Positions 1 to 6,474 of a stretch of DNA of 10,310 nt are shown piece by piece (position 1 is the first letter of the stretch; each line of letters starts with the position of its first letter). This DNA is from Glaciecola sp. UBA1851 (GTDB taxonomy: Bacteria; Pseudomonadota; Gammaproteobacteria; Enterobacterales; Alteromonadaceae): contig DDIL01000065.1 of NCBI GenBank assembly GCA_002338515.1, forward strand, positions 1-10,310. Reading direction: 5' to 3'. The translations under genes were made by a program, and so were the position numbers. The notes under the pieces are model-generated. The model ran no database searches, had not been told where the DNA came from, and was given only the letters and a program-made list of their open reading frames with translations.

Positions 1-856
1 GGTCTTGGTGTGTTGTTGCTTTAGATGTTTCAAAGCACCCACCTTGGTCAATTGCAACATCTACTAATACGGAGCCAGGTTTCATATTTTTAATATGACT
101 ACGGTTCAATAATTTAGGCGCTGCAGCACCTGGAATTAACACTGCACCTACTACTAAATCAGCTCTAGACGAATAATGCTCAATCGCTTCTTCAGTAGAA
201 AACACGGTTTTGATGGTGGAATTAAATATATCATCCAATTCTCGCAAACGCGGCAAAGAGCGGTCTAAAATGGTGACATCTGCCCCTAAACCTACCGCCA
301 TTTTTGCAGCATTTGTGCCAACCACTCCGCCGCCAATTATTAGCACTTTACCAGCCGCAACACCTGGTACACCGCCTAACAAAGTGCCGCTACCCCCATG
401 CGCTTTCTCTAAATAATGCGCGCCTGCTTGAACTGACATTCTGCCTGCTACCTCGCTCATTGGCGCTAATAAAGGAAGGGCACCTGTACGGTCAGTCACA
501 GTTTCATAAGCAATACATGTTGCGTCCGATGCTACTAATAACTCGGTTTGTGTAGGATCCGGTGCTAAATGTAAATATGTATAAAGAATTTGGCCTTCTT
601 TTAACATCTTACATTCGTTTGGTTGTGGCTCTTTTACTTTCACTATCATCTCTGCCGTCTCAAATACTTCTTCTGCAGTAGAAATAATATTGGCGCCAGC
701 TTGTACGTATAAATCATCGGTAAAGCCAATGTCTGTTCCAGCATTAGTCTCAACAATTACTCTATGTCCATGACTAACAAATTCTTTAACCGCTGCTGGC
801 GTAAGTCCCACGCGATATTCGTGATTTTTTATTTCTTTTGGTACACCTACAATCAT
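1..856 (-). CDS. ald: Alanine dehydrogenase, C-terminal part cut off by window edge
   Basis: NAD-dependent alanine dehydrogenase, which interconverts L-alanine with pyruvate, ammonia and NADH in the cytoplasm. The reverse-strand frame from ATG at 856 is open for 285 codons to the window edge; the family is about 370 residues, so roughly the last 85 are missing. The start MIVGVPKEIK is typical of the family. Residues known to be catalytic or substrate-binding in characterised Ald enzymes fall at the expected numbers: Arg15, Lys75, His96 and Asp270. The Rossmann NAD-binding loop GGGVVGTNAA lies near residues 175-184. An AGGA Shine-Dalgarno core (863-866) sits 6 bases before the ATG, which supports this start. 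The gene is divergent from lrp, and Lrp-family proteins often control alanine dehydrogenase genes, so regulation by the neighbour is likely (inference). No frameshift or internal stop is seen. The related transhydrogenase alpha subunit is less likely given the match of all four active-site positions. Confidence 0.97.
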   Translation of the reverse strand, partial: MIVGVPKEIKNHEYRVGLTPAAVKEFVSHGHRVIVETNAGTDIGFTDDLYVQAGANIISTAEEVFETAEMIVKVKEPQPNECKMLKEGQILYTYLHLAPDPTQTELLVASDATCIAYETVTDRTGALPLLAPMSEVAGRMSVQAGAHYLEKAHGGSGTLLGGVPGVAAGKVLIIGGGVVGTNAAKMAVGLGADVTILDRSLPRLRELDDIFNSTIKTVFSTEEAIEHYSSRADLVVGAVLIPGAAAPKLLNRSHIKNMKPGSVLVDVAIDQGGCFETSKATTHQD

Positions 857-884
857 TAGCTTTCCTAGTTGGTTAGATTTCTTG

Positions 885-899
885 CAGATTGTAATGCAA
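885..899. promoter_or_regulatory. Weak Lrp-like box near the ald start
   Basis: This 15-base stretch matches 11 of 15 positions of the E. coli Lrp consensus YAGHAWATTWTDCTR. It lies within a short inverted repeat, TTGCA (882-886) and TGCAA (895-899). It is centred about 50 bases from the stronger box at 936-950 and lies 29 bases upstream of the ald ATG, where it could act on ald transcription. On the minus strand it includes TACAAT (893-888), a possible ald -10 element. The region is AT-rich, so an 11/15 match can arise by chance. Confidence 0.25.
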
Positions 900-935
900 A
901 TGTTAAAAATATAAATTCCGAAGTTATTTAAAATG

Positions 936-950
936 CGCTATATTATGCTG
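936..950. promoter_or_regulatory. Lrp-like operator box 1
   Basis: The stretch matches 13 of 15 positions of the E. coli Lrp consensus YAGHAWATTWTDCTR; the two mismatches are at consensus positions 2 and 3. Its centre (943) is 31 bases, about three helical turns, from the centre of box 2 (974), so both would face the same side of the helix. It lies in the divergent ald/lrp spacer just upstream of lrp. Lrp autoregulation through multiple phased sites is known in E. coli; its operation here is inference. Confidence 0.5.
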
Positions 951-978
951 AATATATGTGCATTTGGAGCATAATATA
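939..978. repeat. Perfect 11-bp inverted repeat flanking the lrp leader
   Basis: TATATTATGCT (939-949) is repeated as its exact reverse complement AGCATAATATA (968-978), with 18 bases between. The right arm overlaps the GGAG ribosome binding site and ends directly before the preferred lrp ATG at 979. Each arm coincides with an Lrp-like box, so a protein operator is the simplest reading. In RNA the arms could also pair and hide the ribosome binding site, if transcription starts upstream of 939. Confidence 0.75.
966..969 (+). promoter_or_regulatory. Ribosome binding site deciding the lrp start
   Basis: GGAG lies 9 bases before ATG at 979. The alternative GTG at 958 has no comparable purine-rich element upstream and would place GGAG inside the coding region. 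The ATG start also gives a protein nearer the E. coli Lrp length (161 versus 164 residues). Confidence 0.75.
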
Positions 979-981
979 ATG
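967..981. promoter_or_regulatory. Lrp-like operator box 2, overlapping the lrp start
   Basis: The stretch matches 12 of 15 positions of the E. coli Lrp consensus. It overlaps the GGAG ribosome binding site (966-969) and the ATG (979-981). A bound Lrp octamer spanning boxes 1 and 2 would block or bend the lrp promoter region. It is weaker than box 1; the pairing and phase are what make it credible. Confidence 0.4.
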
Positions 982-1464
982 TTAGTTAATACCCCCAAGC
1001 ATATTGATAGGATTGATAGGCGAATTCTCGCTGAATTGCAAAATGATGGAAAAATTTCTAATGTTAATTTAGCTAAGCTAGTTGGCTTAAGTGCTAGCCC
1101 TTGTTTAGAAAGAGTTAAACGATTAGAGCAGCAAGGTTATATAATAGGATACCACGCAAGACTTGATGCAACAAAGTTAGGCGCTGCTATGCTTGTTTTT
1201 GTGGAAATTACACTTACTAAAACCTCAGTCGATATTTTTGCAGAATTTTCTGCTGCCGTACAAGAGCACGAAGATATTCAAGAGTGCCACTTAGTATCGG
1301 GTAACTTCGATTTTCTACTTAAAACAAGAGTGAGTGATATGGCAAATTATAGGAAATTGCTAGGTGACACAATTTTACGTTTACCCGGAGTAAGTGAATC
1401 GAGAAGTTATGTGGTAATGGAAGAAGTTAAACATACAGGCGCAATAAAAATTAATTTAAAATAG
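979..1464 (+). CDS. lrp: Leucine-responsive regulatory protein Lrp
   Basis: Global transcription regulator of the Lrp/AsnC family that senses leucine and alanine and controls amino-acid metabolism. The 161-residue protein closely resembles E. coli Lrp (164 residues). The N-terminal helix-turn-helix lies at about residues 26-52, with the DNA-contact stretch ASPCLERVKRLE. The C-terminal RAM effector and oligomerisation domain runs from about 68 to 150. The leucine-response residues Leu108 and Asp114 of E. coli Lrp are kept here as Leu105 and Asp111, in HLVSGNFD. This marks it as true Lrp rather than AsnC or a specific paralog. The start is the ATG at 979, with GGAG 9 bases upstream; GTG at 958 is a weaker alternative adding seven residues. 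It is divergent from ald. Lrp-like boxes overlap its leader, suggesting autoregulation. Confidence 0.96.
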   Translation: MLVNTPKHIDRIDRRILAELQNDGKISNVNLAKLVGLSASPCLERVKRLEQQGYIIGYHARLDATKLGAAMLVFVEITLTKTSVDIFAEFSAAVQEHEDIQECHLVSGNFDFLLKTRVSDMANYRKLLGDTILRLPGVSESRSYVVMEEVKHTGAIKINLK

Positions 1465-1572
1465 TGATTTAAGCTGTTTAGAGGCATGCTTTATGCTAAC
1501 CTTTAATGACTAGGGGCTGTTGGTCTTTGCTGTTTTTTTTGACGGTATACAGTAACTTAGACAAATAAATAG

Positions 1573-1600
1573 TTAACGCAAAATATAATTATAATATAAA
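1573..1600 (+). promoter_or_regulatory. Candidate promoter for the ftsK-lolA-rarA-crcB-serS unit
   Basis: In the 171-base lrp-ftsK spacer, TTAACG (1573-1578) and TATAAA (1595-1600) are 16 bases apart and resemble sigma70 -35 and -10 elements. Two perfect TATAAT hexamers lie in tandem just upstream (1584-1589 and 1590-1595), but neither has a -35 at good spacing; the best, TAGACA at 1558-1563, is 20 bases from the first. The tract is very AT-rich, so the exact promoter is uncertain. The rest of the spacer holds eight T (1533-1540) and a TATACAGTA half-site (1546-1554). Confidence 0.35.
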
Positions 1601-1635
1601 CAATCATTAATACTTAAAGTGGCATAAAAATAAGT

Positions 1636-4029
1636 ATGGCAAGATTATCTGGGGTACAACGCGTGATGGAAGTGGGCATGATTGCTTCTTGTGCGTTTGC
1701 CTTTTTTTTACTACTCGCGCTGACCTACTTTGACCCAAGCGACCCAGGCTGGAGTCAAGCGGGTTTAGAGGTTGAAGTACAGAATATTATGGGCCCTGTT
1801 GGGGCATATATGGCAGATATTCTTTTGTTTACTTTCGGTGTTACTGCCTTTTTTATTCCTTTTGCGGTGGCCTTTATAGGCTGGTTTACTTTTTTACATA
1901 TCAAAGGGCTACACAAACTAGATTACCTTACTATTGCTCTCAGATTAGTGGGCGTGGTGTTATTAGTATTTGGTTTTACAGGCATTGCAAGCATTAATTT
2001 TGATGATATTTATACTGTATCTGCTGGCGGTGCTATGGGCGATATTATAAGTTCCGCGCTATTACCCCATTTTAATTTTGTTGGAACCGTTCTTCTTTTA
2101 CTTTGCTTCTTTTTAACTGGTTGCACACTTGCTACCGGTGTTTCGTGGTTTCAATTTATTGATGCGGTTGGCGCTTCCGGTATTTTTGTTGTAAGAAAAA
2201 CGGCTGAACTGCCCAAGTTGGCTTCAAAATTATCACTTCCTAGTCCTAAAAAGTTACTAGAAAATAATAAGCAAAAAGTAGTTGATAATGACGAGCCTTA
2301 TGCCAATGAAAATTTTAAAATAACGGGTTTGAAGCCTGAAAGTCAAAAGCCAGCGGTTGAAAACGAAGGTACCAAACTGCCTGACGATATTTTAAACAAG
2401 ATAGTAAATGAACCAGAACCTTTCGTCAGTACCAGTGAGTCAAGCAACAAAACCGTGGCATCTACAGTAAAGGTTACGCCTAGAGCCGACATTAAACCAC
2501 AAAGTGACTTATCGGCTAGTAAAGCTGATATGGCGCCTTTGCCATCATTTGAATTATTACAAAGGGCGGACATACGCAAACACCCAATTAGCGAAGAGGA
2601 ACTTCAAGGAATTGCAAGGCTGTTAGAGGCGAAACTATCCGACTTTAATATTACTGCAAAAGTAGTCGATGTATTGCCCGGCCCAGTTATTACAAGGTTT
2701 GAACTAGATTTAGCGCCAGGCATAAAGGTTAGTAAAATTACCACCTTGGCAAAAGACTTAGCGCGTGAAATGTCTGCAATGTCGGTACGTGTAGTTGAAG
2801 TTATACCGGGTAAGTCAGTAATAGGGCTTGAGTTACCTAATCAGCATCGTGAAATGGTGCGTTTAAGTGAAGTCATTGGTTGTGATGAGTTTCAAACAAA
2901 CACATCGCCATTAACTATGGTATTAGGTGCTGATATTAGCGGTAAGCCTGTTATAGTCGATTTAGCTACTATGCCTCATTTGCTAGTGGCTGGAACAACC
3001 GGTTCGGGCAAATCAGTTGGCGTAAATGTCATGATTTTGAGTTTACTTTATAAATCAACGCCAGAAGATGTTCGCTTGATCATGATAGACCCTAAAATGC
3101 TAGAGCTTTCAGTTTACGAGGGCATACCTCATTTACTCGCTGAAGTTGTTACCGATATGAAGGAAGCATCTAATGCCCTTCGATGGTGTGTGGGTGAAAT
3201 GGAACGACGCTACAGATTAATGTCGGCTTTAGGTGTGCGTAATTTAAAAGGCTACAACAAGAAGATTAAAGACGCGAAGGAAGCAGGAGAGCCTATACTC
3301 GATCCATTATGGAAGTTTGAAGAAAGTATGGAAACCACCGCGCCAGAGTTAGAAAAACTGCCAGCCATTGTCGTAATTGTTGATGAGTTTGCCGACATGA
3401 TGATGATTGTTGGTAAGAAGGTAGAAGAACTAATAGCTAGAATTGCACAAAAAGCGCGGGCTGCTGGCATACATTTGATTTTAGCGACACAGCGTCCATC
3501 AGTAGATGTGATTACTGGCTTAATAAAAGCTAATATACCAACTAGAATTGCTTTCCAAGTATCCAGTAAAATAGATTCGCGAACCATATTAGATCAACAA
3601 GGCGCAGAGTCATTGCTGGGTATGGGAGATATGCTATACAATCCGCCTGGTACAAGTATAACAACGCGAGTACACGGCGCATTTGTTGATGATCACGAAG
3701 TTCATGCTGTGGTGGCAGATTGGAAAGCTCGTGGCGAACCAGATTATATAGATGAAATATTAAGCGGTGACATGGGCGGTGAAGTATTACTTCCCGGCGA
3801 ACAACCTGAAAATGCCAATGGTGAAGAGTATGACGCAGTATATGATGAAGCCTTAGCATTTGTGACCGAAACACGCAAAGTATCAATTTCGAGCATACAG
3901 CGTAAGTTCAGAATAGGCTATAACCGAGCCGCTAGAATAGTTGAACAATTCGAACAAAATGGCGTCGTAAGTACAGCCGGACATAATGGTAATAGAGAAG
4001 TTTTAGCGCCACCACCAATCAAGGATTAG
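1636..4029 (+). CDS. ftsK: DNA translocase FtsK
   Basis: Septum-anchored DNA pump that moves chromosome ends to the dif site and activates XerCD during division. The 797-residue protein has the full FtsK layout. The membrane domain has about four hydrophobic segments (near residues 11-33, 53-82, 98-120 and 133-165). A charged linker covers about 180-305. The motor has Walker A GTTGSGKS at 453-460 and Walker B IVVIVDEFAD with Asp583 and Glu584. The gamma winged-helix domain at about 735-790 contains SSIQRKFRIGYNRAARIVEQ, the part that reads KOPS polarity sites. It is much shorter than E. coli FtsK (1329 residues) because the linker is about 125 residues instead of several hundred; this is common outside the enterics. 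No strong Shine-Dalgarno precedes the ATG. The N-terminus matches E. coli FtsK through the DPSDPxWSQ motif, supporting the start. It is first in the five-gene unit; lolA follows after a 7-base gap. Confidence 0.98.
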   Translation: MARLSGVQRVMEVGMIASCAFAFFLLLALTYFDPSDPGWSQAGLEVEVQNIMGPVGAYMADILLFTFGVTAFFIPFAVAFIGWFTFLHIKGLHKLDYLTIALRLVGVVLLVFGFTGIASINFDDIYTVSAGGAMGDIISSALLPHFNFVGTVLLLLCFFLTGCTLATGVSWFQFIDAVGASGIFVVRKTAELPKLASKLSLPSPKKLLENNKQKVVDNDEPYANENFKITGLKPESQKPAVENEGTKLPDDILNKIVNEPEPFVSTSESSNKTVASTVKVTPRADIKPQSDLSASKADMAPLPSFELLQRADIRKHPISEEELQGIARLLEAKLSDFNITAKVVDVLPGPVITRFELDLAPGIKVSKITTLAKDLAREMSAMSVRVVEVIPGKSVIGLELPNQHREMVRLSEVIGCDEFQTNTSPLTMVLGADISGKPVIVDLATMPHLLVAGTTGSGKSVGVNVMILSLLYKSTPEDVRLIMIDPKMLELSVYEGIPHLLAEVVTDMKEASNALRWCVGEMERRYRLMSALGVRNLKGYNKKIKDAKEAGEPILDPLWKFEESMETTAPELEKLPAIVVIVDEFADMMMIVGKKVEELIARIAQKARAAGIHLILATQRPSVDVITGLIKANIPTRIAFQVSSKIDSRTILDQQGAESLLGMGDMLYNPPGTSITTRVHGAFVDDHEVHAVVADWKARGEPDYIDEILSGDMGGEVLLPGEQPENANGEEYDAVYDEALAFVTETRKVSISSIQRKFRIGYNRAARIVEQFEQNGVVSTAGHNGNREVLAPPPIKD

Positions 4030-4036
4030 TTTGTAC

Positions 4037-4747
4037 ATGCTCAAGTATTTGAACCTACCTAAGAATAAAGTGTTAGTTTTCCGAACCAAAGTCGTATCGT
4101 TATTTATTTTATTGTTTTTGTTCTCTGCAAAGAGTTTTGCTATTTATTCTCCATTTATTATTGAAAGTCACGCCGACAAAGAAGCAAATTCTGCTAGTAA
4201 ACAAGCGTTACGTGAACGTTTAGGCAAAATAAACAATCTTAGGGCAAGCTTTGAGCAAACGATTATTGATGGTAACCAAACTATTTTGCAAACAGCTTCG
4301 GGTGAAATAATTGTGGCTAAACCGCAAAAATTAAGATGGGAAATATCTCAACCAGAAGAAAGTTTGCTCATTGCGGATGGCAAGACGGTTTATAATATCG
4401 ACCCATTTGTTGAGCAAGTAACATTATTAGATCAAGATGATTTAACCAAAAGTAACCCATTGATGTTACTAGTTAGTGATGATGATACTCATTGGCAGCA
4501 AGTGTCTGTTACCCAGAACGAAAATAACTACATTATTCAAGCGCTAGACACAGATGCACCTGTCGCAAAATTAGTATTAAATTTTAATAGTGGCGGCGAC
4601 TTGTTAGGCCTTGAATCTACCGACAGGCAAGAACAAACCAGTATTCTGGTATTTAATACCACTCGCATCAATCAACCCCTTTCTTCTATTCTATTTACAT
4701 TCGATGCGTCTGACACATGGGTAATAGATGATCAGCGCGCTAACTAA
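4037..4747 (+). CDS. lolA: Outer-membrane lipoprotein carrier protein LolA
   Basis: Periplasmic chaperone that takes lipoproteins from the LolCDE transporter in the inner membrane and hands them to LolB at the outer membrane. From ATG at 4037 the protein has 236 residues. A signal peptide (hydrophobic core VVSLFILLFLF) ends in SAKSFA, a plausible signal peptidase I site. The mature domain aligns with E. coli LolA: LRASFEQTI, VAKPQKLRWEI, the NIDPFVEQVT stretch matching YNPFVEQAT, and the end VIDDQRAN matching VDDQRK. The mature N-terminus carries a dozen or so extra residues before the family domain. The position of E. coli Arg43, which helps gate the lipid cavity, is Lys here. The start is uncertain: AAGGA (4021-4025) is 5 bases before TTG at 4031 and 11 before ATG at 4037, and GTG at 4070 would give a shorter, more typical signal peptide. 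It sits in the conserved ftsK-lolA-rarA order. Confidence 0.95.
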   Translation: MLKYLNLPKNKVLVFRTKVVSLFILLFLFSAKSFAIYSPFIIESHADKEANSASKQALRERLGKINNLRASFEQTIIDGNQTILQTASGEIIVAKPQKLRWEISQPEESLLIADGKTVYNIDPFVEQVTLLDQDDLTKSNPLMLLVSDDDTHWQQVSVTQNENNYIIQALDTDAPVAKLVLNFNSGGDLLGLESTDRQEQTSILVFNTTRINQPLSSILFTFDASDTWVIDDQRAN

Positions 4748-4761
4748 CAAATATAAATTGA

Positions 4762-6087
4762 ATGCTACAAACTAATCCGCTTGCTAGTTTATTAAGGCCA
4801 ACCACATTACCTGATTATGTTGGTCAAACCCATTTGGTAGGTGAAGGAGCACCCATCCGACAATTGTGCGAATCCAACAAAATTTGCTCTATGATTTTAT
4901 GGGGACCGCCTGGATGCGGCAAAACAACACTAGTCTCGCTTTTGCAAAGTTACTGGAAAATGGAGCTTATTTCTTTATCTGCCATCACAAGTGGCATCAA
5001 AGATATTAAAGCCATTATAAATTCGAACCCAAATGATATGTTTTCAGAAACTAAACTGGTATTTGTTGACGAAATTCATCGCTTTAATAAAACTCAACAA
5101 GATGCATTTCTGCCTCATGTAGAAAACGGCAGTATTATATTAATTGGGGCAACAACGGAAAACCCTGCGTTTTCCGTTAACTCTGCTTTGTTATCTCGCA
5201 TGCGCGTGTTTACCTTAGAGCCATTGCAGGAACATGACCTTAATATTCTATCCAAAAGAGCGTTGAATTATTTGAATCAATTAGATGATTCAACTATAAA
5301 TATTGCGATAGCTGATAGTGCATTGAAGCAGCTTAACCAACTATCTAATGGCGATGCAAGGAAACTACTTACCACCATAGAAGTTAGCTTTGAGTTAATA
5401 AAAGCTCAAATATTAAATGAGCGTGATGACTGTTCGCCGATTATTACTAAACAACATATTGTGCAAGCAAGTGGCACAACGGTGGCGAGTTTCGATAAAA
5501 ATGGCGACCAATATTATGATTTATTATCTGCATTTCATAAATCAGTAAGAGGCTCTTCGGTAGATGGCAGCTTGTTTTGGTTTGCCAGAGCAACGTTGGC
5601 GTCTAGTGATATCACGCCCATATGCAGACGATTACTAGCCATCGCATCAGAAGATATTGGCAATGCCGATCCAAAGGCATTACAAGTTTGCTTAAATGCT
5701 TGGGATATTTATCACAGAGTGGGCCCTCAAGAAGGGGAACGAGCAATTGCACAAGCCATTATTTACTGTGCATTAGCACCAAAGAGTAATGCTGTTTACT
5801 CGGCATATAAGCAAGCAAAAAGATTGGCGCAGAAATACATTCAATCAGATGTTCCCTTGCATTTGCGAAACGCCACCAGTGAAATAACCAAGGATCTTAA
5901 ACATGGCGATGGGTATCAATATGCGCATAACTATCCGAATGCTGTTGCTCCGCATCAAACCTATTTACCAACTAACGTATCAGAATCTAATTTATATGAA
6001 CCACAAGAACGCGGTTTTGAAAAACAATTGAGACAAAAGATCGCGTTTCTTGAAGCAATAAAACACCAAGCTGGTAATATAAAATAA
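4762..6087 (+). CDS. rarA: Replication-associated recombination protein RarA (MgsA)
   Basis: AAA+ ATPase of the clamp-loader-related MgsA/WRNIP1 family, acting at stalled replication forks, where the E. coli protein binds SSB. It has 441 residues (E. coli 447). Walker A GPPGCGKT is at 48-55 and Walker B FVDEIHRFNK has Asp103 and Glu104. The sensor 1 region GATTENPAFSVNSALLSR at about 129-146 ends in the likely arginine finger Arg146. The C-terminal half carries the family signature HKSVRGS, the AIASEDIGNADP stretch, GPQEGERAIAQAI, and CALAPKSNAVYSA, which belong to the helical and tetramerisation domains. The N-terminus is a few residues shorter than in E. coli. No clear Shine-Dalgarno precedes the ATG, which lies 14 bases after the lolA stop, so translation may be coupled to lolA. 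Its stop codon overlaps the crcB start by one base. Confidence 0.97.
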   Translation: MLQTNPLASLLRPTTLPDYVGQTHLVGEGAPIRQLCESNKICSMILWGPPGCGKTTLVSLLQSYWKMELISLSAITSGIKDIKAIINSNPNDMFSETKLVFVDEIHRFNKTQQDAFLPHVENGSIILIGATTENPAFSVNSALLSRMRVFTLEPLQEHDLNILSKRALNYLNQLDDSTINIAIADSALKQLNQLSNGDARKLLTTIEVSFELIKAQILNERDDCSPIITKQHIVQASGTTVASFDKNGDQYYDLLSAFHKSVRGSSVDGSLFWFARATLASSDITPICRRLLAIASEDIGNADPKALQVCLNAWDIYHRVGPQEGERAIAQAIIYCALAPKSNAVYSAYKQAKRLAQKYIQSDVPLHLRNATSEITKDLKHGDGYQYAHNYPNAVAPHQTYLPTNVSESNLYEPQERGFEKQLRQKIAFLEAIKHQAGNIK

Positions 6088-6467
6088 TGAACAGTATTTA
6101 CATGTATCTATCAGTAGCTTGCGGTGGTGCCCTTGGCGCATGTTTACGTTACTATTTTTCTCAACTAAGCATAAAGCTATTGGGAAACGGCTTTCCGTTT
6201 GGTATCCTTATCCTCAATGTTTTAGGGTCTTTCGTGCTTGGATTGGTTTATGCCTATCTTGAGCAAAAACAAGGAGTATCAATTCACTTTAAATTATTCG
6301 TTGGAGTGGGTTTATTAGGCGCGTTGACAACCTTTTCCACATTTTCATACGAAACTGTCGTGCTATTCCAACAAACGGAATACCTAAAAGCAGTATTAAA
6401 TGTTTTTTTGAATGTTAGCTTATGTCTATTAGGCGTATGGCTAGCGTTTTTATTAGTTAAAGGATAA
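6087..6467 (+). CDS. crcB: Fluoride ion channel CrcB/Fluc
   Basis: Small inner-membrane channel that lets fluoride leak out of the cell; characterised members work as antiparallel dimers. The 126-residue protein has four hydrophobic helices (about 3-24, 36-58, 68-92 and 98-124). Family motifs are intact: GGALGACLRYY (13-23) with Arg21, the pore Asn44 in LNVLGSF, and GLLGALTTFSTF (75-86), whose Phe83 and Phe86 belong to the phenylalanine boxes lining the fluoride path. Start and stop overlap with rarA in TAATG (6085-6089), and no Shine-Dalgarno is visible, so it is probably translated by coupling. No crcB-type fluoride riboswitch precedes it, since only coding sequence of rarA lies upstream. 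Expression would therefore follow the ftsK-serS unit. Confidence 0.96.
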   Translation: MNSIYMYLSVACGGALGACLRYYFSQLSIKLLGNGFPFGILILNVLGSFVLGLVYAYLEQKQGVSIHFKLFVGVGLLGALTTFSTFSYETVVLFQQTEYLKAVLNVFLNVSLCLLGVWLAFLLVKG

Positions 6468-6474
6468 AAAATAG

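Noticed and set aside
210..555. Two plus-strand frames in 210-555
   Set aside because: They are antisense to ald, whose reverse frame is open throughout with all active-site residues; the plus-strand products look like low-complexity shadows.
958..978. Longer Lrp start at GTG 958
   Set aside because: It has no Shine-Dalgarno, adds residues that disturb the Lrp N-terminus, and would put the good GGAG inside the coding region. ATG at 979 is preferred.
1484..1540. Possible lrp terminator: GGCAT/ATGCT short hairpin and a run of eight T
   Set aside because: The hairpin has only four to five pairs and lies more than 30 bases before the T run; no stem directly precedes the T run. Not called.
2343..3886. 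Three reverse-strand open frames inside ftsK (2343-2579, 3252-3587, 3542-3886)
   Set aside because: They are antisense to intact, highly conserved FtsK coding sequence, and their translations show no recognisable family or start signal.
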